11,387 nt of DNA, taken from assembly GCA_030604345.1 (NCBI GenBank), contig JAUVWB010000024.1:1-11387 (forward strand), read 5' to 3'. This document shows positions 1 to 6,437 of this stretch, in pieces (positions within the stretch are counted from its first letter, which is position 1; every line of letters begins with the position of its first letter). The stretch is from Desulfofustis sp. Lineage in GTDB: Bacteria > Desulfobacterota > Desulfobulbia > Desulfobulbales > Desulfocapsaceae. Position numbers and translations under genes: made by a program. A model generated the notes under the pieces. That model did no database searches, had not been told where the DNA came from, and saw only the letters and a list, made by a program, of their open reading frames with translations.

Positions 1-1575
1 AAGGACCGCGAGGATATTGATTTCGGCCATATCATCAAGGATGCCATAAGTTTGCTCAAGGGGGAAAAAGACGTTGCCGGCCTCCAGGACATCCCCCCCG
101 ACTACGCCCTCATCGGCAGGTTCAGCCACATCCTCGTCGACGAATACCAGGATATCGACGCCGAACAATATGAATTGGTCTCACTCGTCGCCGGGAAAAG
201 TGTTGCAGAGCATGAGCGGAAAATGACCATCCTGGCAGTCGGCGATGACGACCAGAACATCTACCGGTTTCGCGGGGCAAGCGTCGAATTCATCAAAAAA
301 TTCCAGCACGACTACGATGCGCACATCCACTACCTGATCGAGAATTACCGCTCGACCGCCCACATCATCGACGCCGCAAACTGCCTGATCGCCCACAACA
401 CCGACCGGATGAAAACCAACCACCCGATCCGGATCAACCGGGATCGAAACAATCTTCCACCCGGTGGCAACTGGCAGGCCAACGACCCGGTTGCGCGGGG
501 CAAGGTGCAACTCCTCCAGGTGAGCAATCCCCAGGAACAGGCTGCTACCCTGTTGGCAGAGATTAAACGGCTGCAGCAGGCCGGCCCCATGGAACTGAAC
601 AGGTGCGCCGTGCTCGCCCGCGAGTGGAAGGACCTCGACCCGGTGCGAAGCGCCCTCGAAGCAGCCGGCATCCCCCTCTGTCTGAGCTGGGGGCGGCAAA
701 ACGGGTTTCCCCGTTTATCCCGCATACGGGAACATGCCGAGCTGCTCGACCACCTGCACACTAGGCGCACCGAACTGCTCACCGGCAGTGCGCTGCTGGC
801 ACTTCTTGCCAAGCAGACCTCTCACCCGTCAGTCTGGAGCGATAATCTCAAGACCATCCTCCAGCAATGGCGGGAAGAAACCAACGACACGCCACAGCCC
901 GTGCCGGAAATCCAGGAATACCTCTACGAGACCTTCGCCGAGCAGAACAGGGCCAAGACCATCGGCAACGGCCTGTTCCTGGCCACAGCCCATTCGGTGA
1001 AGGGCCTCGAATTCGACCATGTCTTCATCCTCGGTGACAGCTGGGATCATGGAGCCCAACCAGCCATCGAGGACGAGCGCAGGCTCTACTATGTCTCCAT
1101 GTCACGGGCCCGGGAAACGCTCAACCTCTTTTCAATCCAAAGGACGACCAACCCGCATGCCAGCTTATTGGCAGGTAATTTTCTCACCACCAGAAAACCA
1201 ACAACAACCGACTCAAGCAGAATCGCAAGCCGCAGCTATCATGTGTTGGGCATGGAAGATCTGTTTCTGGACTACATCGGCATACGAACAGAAACACATC
1301 CCTCCCGCCAAGCCATCAAGAAGCTGCACACCGGAGATGTATTGAGCTTCAAAAGATCGGAAGACCGCTTGGATTTGATAACGGAAGAAGGTATTGAAGT
1401 GGCCCGCCTTTCCAAGAAAGCCTTTGCCGAATGGCAAGGAACAATCGACACAGCCAAACAGATCCGAGTGATTGGCCTGGCAAGAAGAACCAGAGATGAT
1501 GTTTCCGACAAAGTATTTCTAGAGAGATGCTGGGGCCAGGAATGGGAGGTACCAATTGTCGAAATTGTTCTATAA
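1..1575 (+). CDS. UvrD/Rep-type ATP-dependent DNA helicase, C-terminal part (likely RecQ-UvrD fusion)
   Basis: The frame is open from base 1, so the gene starts outside the window; 524 residues are visible. Superfamily 1 helicase motifs run in order: Walker B DEYQD (about residues 47-51), motif III GDDDQNIYRFRGA (81-93), motif IV ENYRST (114-119), motif V AHSVKGLEF (330-338) and motif VI around ERRLYYVSMSRARET (359-373). The Walker A half is missing and must lie upstream. The tail after motif VI, with GMEDLFLDY and a terminal WEVPIVEIV, resembles what I recall of very long bacterial proteins that join an N-terminal RecQ helicase to a C-terminal UvrD module; that fusion is inferred, since the RecQ part is not in view. 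The expected role is 3'-5' DNA unwinding in repair or recombination. The gene ends 6 nt from the end of the converging AbiEii pseudogene, with no clear terminator between them. Confidence 0.9.
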   Translation, partial: KDREDIDFGHIIKDAISLLKGEKDVAGLQDIPPDYALIGRFSHILVDEYQDIDAEQYELVSLVAGKSVAEHERKMTILAVGDDDQNIYRFRGASVEFIKKFQHDYDAHIHYLIENYRSTAHIIDAANCLIAHNTDRMKTNHPIRINRDRNNLPPGGNWQANDPVARGKVQLLQVSNPQEQAATLLAEIKRLQQAGPMELNRCAVLAREWKDLDPVRSALEAAGIPLCLSWGRQNGFPRLSRIREHAELLDHLHTRRTELLTGSALLALLAKQTSHPSVWSDNLKTILQQWREETNDTPQPVPEIQEYLYETFAEQNRAKTIGNGLFLATAHSVKGLEFDHVFILGDSWDHGAQPAIEDERRLYYVSMSRARETLNLFSIQRTTNPHASLLAGNFLTTRKPTTTDSSRIASRSYHVLGMEDLFLDYIGIRTETHPSRQAIKKLHTGDVLSFKRSEDRLDLITEEGIEVARLSKKAFAEWQGTIDTAKQIRVIGLARRTRDDVSDKVFLERCWGQEWEVPIVEIVL

Positions 1576-1581
1576 TAAAGA

Positions 1582-2252
1582 TCAGGAGCATTCGATGACC
1601 AGGCTGTCCCGTAACAGTTCAAGGAGGCGTATGGTGTCGGCAAACGAGCCCGGCAGCCGGTCACGGCGCATGGCCAGGGCCAGGTTTCTCATCTGCCCTG
1701 CTTCCGCGTTCCCCTCCAGAGCCGCCATTATCGTATTGATCAATGCAGGTCCGCAGAGCCCCGCAATATCGCGTGCCAGTAGCCTGACGCCGGCCTCTTC
1801 CAAACGATAGCCGGCCGCCTCGAAGAGGTCGCCGTCATCTGCGAAGAGCCGATTCTGGTTGCCCGCCTCATGACTATCGCGTCATCGGGCGGCCAGGTTA
1901 TGTGCTGCGCCGTCTCGCCGATCGGGCCGAACGGGATGATGTCGACCGGGTGCAGGTCCCGGTACCGCAGTCTCTCCTGTCGCCGATCCGGTGCAAAACC
2001 GCCGCTTGCCAGCAGCTCCTGCTTCAGTGCCTGAAACTCGTCCCAGCTATGGACCCGGACACCGAGATCGATGTCCTCGGTGGCCCGATACGGGCGAATG
2101 TTTTAGGCCCGCTCGAGCAGTAGGTCCCTCGCCGTTGCACCAACGACAAAGATCCTGACACCCACCGCCGCGGCCGCATCCACCAGCTGTTCATAGAGTT
2201 CGATGGTTGCCGGATCAATCCTCCCGGACAGATCGAGCGAGATACCGTTCAT
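1582..2252 (-). pseudogene. AbiEii/AbiGii-type nucleotidyltransferase toxin, degraded
   Basis: This is the second gene of an AbiE-like type IV toxin-antitoxin pair. Intact members are minimal nucleotidyltransferases. Reading from ATG 2252, the start is MNGISLDLSGRIDPATIELY, followed by the nucleotide-binding motif FVVGATARDLLLE. A TAA at 2105-2103 then interrupts the frame. Past this stop the same frame continues with the metal-binding ATEDIDLG motif and HPVDIIPFG, up to about WPPDDAIVM (near 1869). The C-terminal part lies in another frame: NQNRLFADDGDLFEAAGY and then GVRLLARDIAGLCGPA, ending at 1582. From memory of family members, some 60-70 residues (the conserved SLPGLALLKLIAW region) are missing at the junction, so an out-of-frame internal deletion near 1866-1876 is likely. 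The ATG has a good ribosome site and overlaps the upstream antitoxin gene by 38 nt, which implies former translational coupling. The toxin should be inactive. Confidence 0.85.
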
Positions 2253-3273
2253 AGATCTCCTGTGCCGCCTCGATGTTTCTCGCGTCTCCGCTGGCGAGCA
2301 GATCCGCGTAGACGAGAAGCGGGTGCACCACACCCACTTGCTCGTGGTTGCCCCCCTCCGCGCCGTCGGCACGCCAGAATGCGTCATACAGATCGATCGT
2401 GCCTGCCGGGTCCCGATAGAGGCGCTTCTCCTTGATCAACTTCTCCGGGGCCGCTTGGCAATAGATAATACCCGTTTCCGGGCGCAGCGTGCCGGTGAGG
2501 CGACGGGCTGCCACGTCACCGCTCCAGAAGAACCCGGCCGGCAGGTCCTGCGCGATGAGGTCGGCAAATGAAGCACAGCGGAAGGTCCCCCGGGTGAGCT
2601 TTGGCCGCAGCCCCTCCGGATACGCGGTGACCCAGCGTTCCACCAGATGTCTGGTGCGCACCAGCGACCGCCCACCGCCCGGCAGGGTGACGAGAAAGCC
2701 CGCCGTCTCGAGATCCTTCAGCACGATGTGCAGCGTACCCAGTGACACCCCGGCCCAGGCGGCTATCTCCCGAAACGTCCCGGAAACCAGTTTCTGCTCG
2801 CAGAGCAATGCATAGACCACGCGCAATCCGGACTTGTTGAACAGCCGTGGCGTCCTGGTCCCCGGCGAAATGATCTTGTCCGGCCGATGCCCGGTCACGT
2901 AGTAATAGAGCGGCGGCCGGTTGAGGTAGCCGTTACCCCAGCGGTCGAGGAACTCGACGCCGGCATTCTTGAGCCGCTCGGCTTGACGGGGGTTGACGTA
3001 GTCGGTGATGATCAACGGCACGTCTTCGCCCTGCTGCCGCAGCATCATCGACAAAGCCCCGGTACTCGTAGGCAGCCGGTTCTTGACCACACACCGCCGT
3101 ACCCATTCCACCTGGCCTCCGGGGAAACTCACCATCAATTCACCATCGGCAGAACTGCGAGCAGGGCCGTCCAGCGAACGGAAACGGACCGTTCTCCCCA
3201 GCGCTGCGCCGAGAGTTTGGCAGGCCTGCTCAACCACGTCCTGTATCATTGTCGTCTGCACACAATTGTTCAT
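2215..3273 (-). CDS. AbiEi-family antitoxin / transcriptional regulator (type IV TA)
   Basis: This 352-residue protein precedes and overlaps the AbiEii-type toxin remnant, the standard antitoxin-then-toxin order of AbiE modules. A helix-turn-helix-like stretch lies at about 166-195 (FREIAAWAGVSLGTLHIVLK, then DLETAGFL). It is preceded by a segment with DYVNPRQAERLKNAGVEFLD (91-110) and WGNGYL, and followed by WVTAYPEGLRPKL and a SGDVAARRLTGTLRPETGI segment, all of which I associate with the longer AbiEi-like regulators. The family is expected to repress its own promoter and to counter the toxin without direct protein contact. The frame is uninterrupted although its partner is destroyed. The start is uncertain: ATG 3273 lies within the operator and ahead of the start point predicted from the TATAAT box, and neither it nor Met9 (3249) has a clear ribosome site. 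Met9 fits the promoter better; the longest frame is given here. Confidence 0.82.
   Translation of the reverse strand: MNNCVQTTMIQDVVEQACQTLGAALGRTVRFRSLDGPARSSADGELMVSFPGGQVEWVRRCVVKNRLPTSTGALSMMLRQQGEDVPLIITDYVNPRQAERLKNAGVEFLDRWGNGYLNRPPLYYYVTGHRPDKIISPGTRTPRLFNKSGLRVVYALLCEQKLVSGTFREIAAWAGVSLGTLHIVLKDLETAGFLVTLPGGGRSLVRTRHLVERWVTAYPEGLRPKLTRGTFRCASFADLIAQDLPAGFFWSGDVAARRLTGTLRPETGIIYCQAAPEKLIKEKRLYRDPAGTIDLYDAFWRADGAEGGNHEQVGVVHPLLVYADLLASGDARNIEAAQEIYERYLARSVRED
2257..2262 (-). promoter_or_regulatory. Ribosome binding site of the AbiEii pseudogene
   Basis: CAGGAG stands 4 nt before ATG 2252, inside the last codons of the antitoxin gene. It fixes the toxin start at 2252 and shows that the two genes were translated from one message with a 38-nt overlap. 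Confidence 0.7.
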
Positions 3274-3320
3274 TTATTATACATGTTCATTTTTTGTGAA
3301 CAAATAATAATAATGAACAA
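3266..3320 (-). promoter_or_regulatory. Promoter and four-half-site operator of the abiE operon
   Basis: Four copies of one hexamer form a concentric dyad: TGTTCA at 3267-3272 and 3284-3289, and its complement TGAACA at 3297-3302 and 3314-3319. Both pairs are 17 bp apart and both dyads share the centre 3293. The outer arms extend to TTGTTCAT (3266-3273) and ATGAACAA (3313-3320). On the minus strand a perfect TATAAT lies at 3281-3276, with a weak -35 (TTGTTC, 3303-3298) 16 bp upstream. The promoter therefore sits inside the dyad, and one half-site covers the antitoxin's first ATG. AbiEi proteins are known to bind inverted repeats at their own promoter and repress it; that this protein binds here is an inference. 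Confidence 0.7.
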
Positions 3321-3341
3321 CACGCCATGCAAGGAAAAGGT

Positions 3342-3635
3342 TTAGGCGCACCCGGGACAGCTCGTTTTGCTGTATTCCCCCAGATTGCCTGTGAGTAGAT
3401 CACGGAAGCCATAGGCTTGCCGTTGCATTGTTTTGACTTTGTTGTTGGTCCCTTCCAAGGGACCGGCGGATATGGGGTGATCGTAATAGGCCAGGATGCC
3501 ATCGCGATGGCGGTCAAGCGTATCAGCGAATGAAACGAGCATTTTCACTTCTGAGGTTCTGGCGCGCTCAAGCCAACCATCGAGGAATAACGATGCCTCT
3601 TGATTGTTTCGTTCCTTGTTGGAAAAAGAGTTTAG
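3342..3635 (-). pseudogene. ISL3-family transposase, C-terminal remnant
   Basis: On the minus strand an open frame contains NQEASLFLDGWLERA and DTLDRHRDGILAYYDHPIS, followed by GPLEGTNNKVKTMQRQAYGF. This is the characteristic C-terminal DDE block of ISL3-type transposases, with the conserved glutamate in GPLEG. Similarity stops abruptly after GFRD (about 3405); the remaining 18 residues to the stop look unrelated, so the true C-terminus is lost. To the right, homology fades before about 3635 and the frame closes near 3680, so only roughly a quarter of a normal 400-residue transposase is left. No start codon with a ribosome site is present. It is a dead fragment marking an old insertion between the AbiE operon and the oxidoreductase gene. 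Confidence 0.85.
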
Positions 3636-3770
3636 GGATTTCTCCTTTTCAACCGTGCGTCGACTCCCCCTAACACCTTAATGGACGAATAGCTGAAGGG
3701 TATGTACCCGTTTCAATCGGTAGATGATCGGGAACAATCAACGGTATTCATATTCATCAAGGGTTGATGG

Positions 3771-3798
3771 TTGATATAGCGTCAGGCGCTCTTATAGT
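3771..3798 (+). promoter_or_regulatory. Candidate sigma-70 promoter of the FAD oxidoreductase gene
   Basis: TTGATA (3771-3776) and TATAGT (3793-3798) are separated by 16 bp, about 90 bp before the start codon at 3888. The spacer holds a short palindrome, AGCG-tcagg-CGCT (3779-3791), that could be an operator. A perfect small hairpin, CATCAA-ggg-TTGATG (3755-3769), lies just upstream without a T tract. Confidence 0.5.
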
Positions 3799-3809
3799 CT
3801 TTGCATATT

Positions 3810-3859
3810 CACGCAGACCTGCAAGACTCATTGAGAAAAACCTACACGCAGACCTGCAA
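3810..3859 (+). repeat. Paired 15-bp direct repeats in the leader of the oxidoreductase gene
   Basis: CACGCAGACCTGCAA occurs at 3810-3824 and again, identical, at 3845-3859, a 35-bp period. Each copy holds the palindrome GCAG-ac-CTGC. They lie between the candidate promoter and the start codon, where a dimeric regulator could bind twice. No regulator gene adjoins the oxidoreductase gene in this window. Confidence 0.75.
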
Positions 3860-3875
3860 AGCAGTCCTATCAATT

Positions 3876-3883
3876 AAGAGGTG
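3876..3883 (+). promoter_or_regulatory. Ribosome binding site deciding the oxidoreductase start
   Basis: AAGAGGTG precedes ATG 3888 at a suitable distance. The frame stays open upstream to a GTG-free TTG-type start near 3801, but that extension encodes the leader repeats and has no conserved content, so 3888 is preferred. Confidence 0.75.
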
Positions 3884-3887
3884 TATA

Positions 3888-5333
3888 ATGAACACCCTTG
3901 AACTGAAAAACCGACAAGGAGATCCGATCCGCATACACCAGGAAACGATCGATGAATTCAGCAGGAAGCTTCGCGGGTCTCTCCTCTTGAATGAAAGTCC
4001 TGAATATGAAACGGCGCGGAAGGTCTGGAACGGATCGATTGATAAAAAACCAGCGATGATCGTTCGCTGTCACGGTACCGCCGATGTTATGGCTTCAGTC
4101 GACTTCGTCCGCGACCACGGCTTGCTGTTCTCCATTCGGGCCGGTGGCCATAATGTCTCCGGTGCGTCCGTGAATGACGGCGGTGTGGTTATCGATGTTT
4201 CACAGATGCGTAGCGTCCATGTTGACCCCCACGCACGGATTGCCCGGATCGAAGCCGGTGCCAGGCTTGGCGATCTCGACCACGAGACGGTCGCGTTTGG
4301 TCTGGCCGCTCCGGTTGGCGTGGTTTCGGAGACCGGCGTTGCCGGTTTGACCCTGCACGGAGGTACCGGGTGGCTGATGAGGAAGCACGGGCTGTCCATC
4401 GACAACCTACACGCCATAGAAATCGTCACTGCCGACGGTAAGATGCTCAGGACTTCGGCGGATGAACATCCCGATTTGTTCTGGGCGTTGCGCGGCGGCG
4501 GTGGAAACTTCGGGGTAGCAACACAGTTCGAGTTCAAGCTGCACCCCATTGGCCGGCAGGTTTCCATCTCCATGCCAATATATGCCATGGAAAATGCCCG
4601 GGAAGTTATGACCGCCTGCCAAAAGTACATGGCTGCAGCTCCTGACGACCTGATGGTGCTTGGTGTTTACTGGAGCGGGCCCCCACTACCGGAGGTTCCG
4701 AAAAAACATCAGGGGGAACCGGTGGTCATCCTGCTAGGCTGCTATACCGGTTCACCGGAACACGCCCAGGAGGTTATCGCTCCGTTGCGGACGATTGGCG
4801 AACCGATCGCCGATCTGAGTGCCGACATGGGTTGGAAGGACGCTCAGCGATTACTCGACGAAGACTATCCTGACGGGAAGTACTACTATTGGAAATCGAT
4901 CTATCTCGAACGACTGGATGATGAGTGCATGTCTGTTCTCGAAGAATACACGCGCAACCGACCATCGGCCGAATCCTCTATCGATGTCTGGTTTCTCGGT
5001 GGAGCTTCCGCTCGCGTAGCACAGGATGCAACCGCATTCTATAATCGGCGGCATCCATTCCTGGTTGGCATCGAGGCGAATTGGAGTGCCCAGACTGATT
5101 CGGAAGCCAATATCGCCTGGGCCCGCAATCTGCATACGGCGCTCAAACCCTTCTCATCGGGAGGCAATTACCTCAACTTCCCTGGCTATGTCGAGGATAT
5201 CGATGAAATGCTGCTTGGCGCCTATGGAGAAAACCTGCAGCGGTTACAATCCATTAAGGCCGCATACGATCCAGATAATCTCTTCCCCGGGCTTTTGAAC
5301 ATCACCCCAAAATGGACAAAACTGGAGTCATAA
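3888..5333 (+). CDS. FAD-binding oxidoreductase, berberine-bridge (BBE-like) family
   Basis: The protein has 481 residues, normal for the family. An N-terminal FAD-binding domain of the PCMH type includes SIRAGGHNVSG, whose His88 is the expected covalent FAD attachment site. It is followed by GVVIDVSQMRSV, GVAGLTLHGGTGWLMRKHGL (151-169) and LFWALRGGGGNFGV (197-210). The C-terminal BBE domain ends with GNYLNFPGYVED and AYDPDNLFPGLLNI. Where bicovalent members have a second FAD-linking cysteine (G-x-C before the glycine-rich loop), this protein has Val146, so single attachment through His88 is predicted. Related enzymes use oxygen to oxidise alcohols, sugars or amines; the substrate here cannot be told. 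No signal peptide is seen. The gene stands alone, with its own promoter, between two dead mobile-element genes, which suggests acquired cargo. Confidence 0.92.
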   Translation: MNTLELKNRQGDPIRIHQETIDEFSRKLRGSLLLNESPEYETARKVWNGSIDKKPAMIVRCHGTADVMASVDFVRDHGLLFSIRAGGHNVSGASVNDGGVVIDVSQMRSVHVDPHARIARIEAGARLGDLDHETVAFGLAAPVGVVSETGVAGLTLHGGTGWLMRKHGLSIDNLHAIEIVTADGKMLRTSADEHPDLFWALRGGGGNFGVATQFEFKLHPIGRQVSISMPIYAMENAREVMTACQKYMAAAPDDLMVLGVYWSGPPLPEVPKKHQGEPVVILLGCYTGSPEHAQEVIAPLRTIGEPIADLSADMGWKDAQRLLDEDYPDGKYYYWKSIYLERLDDECMSVLEEYTRNRPSAESSIDVWFLGGASARVAQDATAFYNRRHPFLVGIEANWSAQTDSEANIAWARNLHTALKPFSSGGNYLNFPGYVEDIDEMLLGAYGENLQRLQSIKAAYDPDNLFPGLLNITPKWTKLES

Positions 5334-5373
5334 GAGAAAAACGGGTCATCCGAATTTGTCAAGAACTGCGACC

Positions 5374-6183
5374 CTAATGAATGACAAGGTGCAACAGGGG
5401 AAGCGAATGAGAGGCCGCTAAGATTGAGTCGCACAAGCGGTCTAATGCTTTCGTCGGGTTCATTCGCAGAACCTGACGAACGGTTTTTCCACTATAAATG
5501 CCTTTCGTCATGTTTGGGGGCAGGCTCGAACATGTTCCTTTGATAGAATTGGCTTCCCGGTGCCCTATAGCCCGCATTGCTGGATTGTGACGCAGTATCT
5601 GCCTGACCAAGTCGAAGGTGCTTGCATACTCGGCAGCAGTCTTCTCGGTCCATGCGTTACTGCTTATCTTTTCCCCGCAATATCGTCTTACGCCCTCTGT
5701 GTACGAAATATCGTCGGTCTGCCGGCCACGTGCCATGCCCTGCCCCAACCGTTGTTTCTCCGGCCCATTGCCCGCCACCTTGAGCTGCTATCAGCGACTG
5801 CATTGATTGACGCTCCTGGTCGGCGTCTCCGTGGTCAATCTCGACGCATTGGGTCTTTCCATCGCGCATGGTGACAGGAACCCGAATAAGGCCGAAGGTG
5901 CCCTCTTGGCCGGACTCCATGATTTCCAGCGCTTCATCGATAACCCGTTCCTGTCTTTTTTCTTCCGTGGCGCCCTCACCCTCTCCGCGTGTTGGATTTG
6001 TTTGTGAATGCTGACCAATAACTCCATACCGCGAATGATCGCAACCTGCTTGTCCGTAGTGGACAGGCTGCGCTTAATTACAGATCGGCCGAGTATGTGC
6101 CGGTAGCGAAGGGGGACACTCCAGCGGAAGTACAGCACCCCAGAGTGTTTTTGGCGGTATACAAAACGAAAAACCCGAATCAT
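5374..6183 (-). pseudogene. Tyrosine recombinase (integrase) next to tRNA-Phe, frameshifted and truncated
   Basis: ATG 6183 has a perfect AGGAGG ribosome site (6193-6188). It opens a typical integrase N-terminus: FRFVYRQKHSGVLYFRWSVP and LRYRHILGRSVIKRSLSTTD. Near 6000-5970 the sense frame shifts, continuing as EEKRQERVIDEALEIMESGQ and GTFGLIRVPVT. Near 5785 it shifts again, into AGNGPEKQRLGQG and a core-binding domain with WTEKTAAEYASTFDLVRQIL and LPPNMTKGIYSGKTVRQVL. Resemblance stops around NPTKAL (about 5443); the last 22 residues to the stop at 5374 look unrelated. The catalytic R-K-H-R-Y domain is absent, so the enzyme cannot act. Its place just downstream of the tRNA 3' end, in the same direction, is the usual position of the integrase of an element inserted at tRNA-Phe. 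Confidence 0.85.
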
Positions 6184-6239
6184 TTGGCCTCCTGATTTGT
6201 ACAAAAAATTTGTACTATCGGCCAATAATTCGGGTTTTT
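6169..6239 (-). repeat. Nested inverted repeat across the integrase start
   Basis: Three nearly concentric stems occur: a perfect 12-bp outer stem AAAAACCCGAAT (6169-6180) with ATTCGGGTTTTT (6228-6239), a 6-bp stem TTGGCC (6184-6189) with GGCCAA (6220-6225), and an inner 7-bp stem GTACAAA (6199-6205) with TTTGTAC (6209-6215). In the minus-strand RNA the integrase AUG falls exactly in the bulge between the outer and middle stems, and the last two bases of AGGAGG are paired. With A and T runs on both flanks, the structure could also serve as a bidirectional terminator after tRNA-Phe. Confidence 0.7.
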
Positions 6240-6245
6240 TATGTG

Positions 6246-6262
6246 TTATCCCAGGGGGATAA
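6246..6262 (-). repeat. Short hairpin just downstream of tRNA-Phe
   Basis: TTATCCC (6246-6252) and GGGATAA (6256-6262) form a perfect 7-bp stem with a 3-base loop, 8 nt past the tRNA CCA end. No T run follows it on the minus strand, so it may be a processing or weak termination signal rather than a standard terminator. Confidence 0.45.
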
Positions 6263-6270
6263 AAAGCAAA

Positions 6271-6346
<76 letters not shown>

Positions 6347-6361
6347 ACCGGATGCCGGCTG

Positions 6362-6390
6362 TATTTACAAAACATACCCGGAGGTGTCAA
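6362..6390 (-). promoter_or_regulatory. Promoter of tRNA-Phe
   Basis: On the minus strand a perfect TTGACA (6390-6385) is followed after exactly 17 bp by TAAATA (6367-6362). The predicted start is about 8-9 nt before the mature tRNA 5' end. It is the best promoter match in the window and fits a stable-RNA gene. Confidence 0.8.
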
Positions 6391-6437
6391 CTGTTTTCCT
6401 CCGTGGCGGTTTCCTCCGTAAGGTTGAGGCGCAGTTG

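Noticed and set aside
2203..3345. Plus-strand open frames across the antitoxin gene
   Set aside because: They have no recognisable content and oppose a gene with family motifs, a promoter and an operator.
3801..3887. N-terminal extension of the oxidoreductase
   Set aside because: The extra 29 residues translate the leader repeats, overlap the promoter region and lack a ribosome site; ATG 3888 has a good one.
1..6270. A second tRNA-Phe 3' end copy (attachment repeat) inside the window
   Set aside because: I read the left block for the tRNA T-arm and acceptor sequence on both strands and found no convincing copy.
6395..6419. Two copies of TTTCCTCCGT 15 bp apart near the tRNA promoter
   Set aside because: They are short, lie between the zinc-ribbon stop and the tRNA promoter, and resemble ribosome-site-like sequence; no gene follows them. 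Probably chance.
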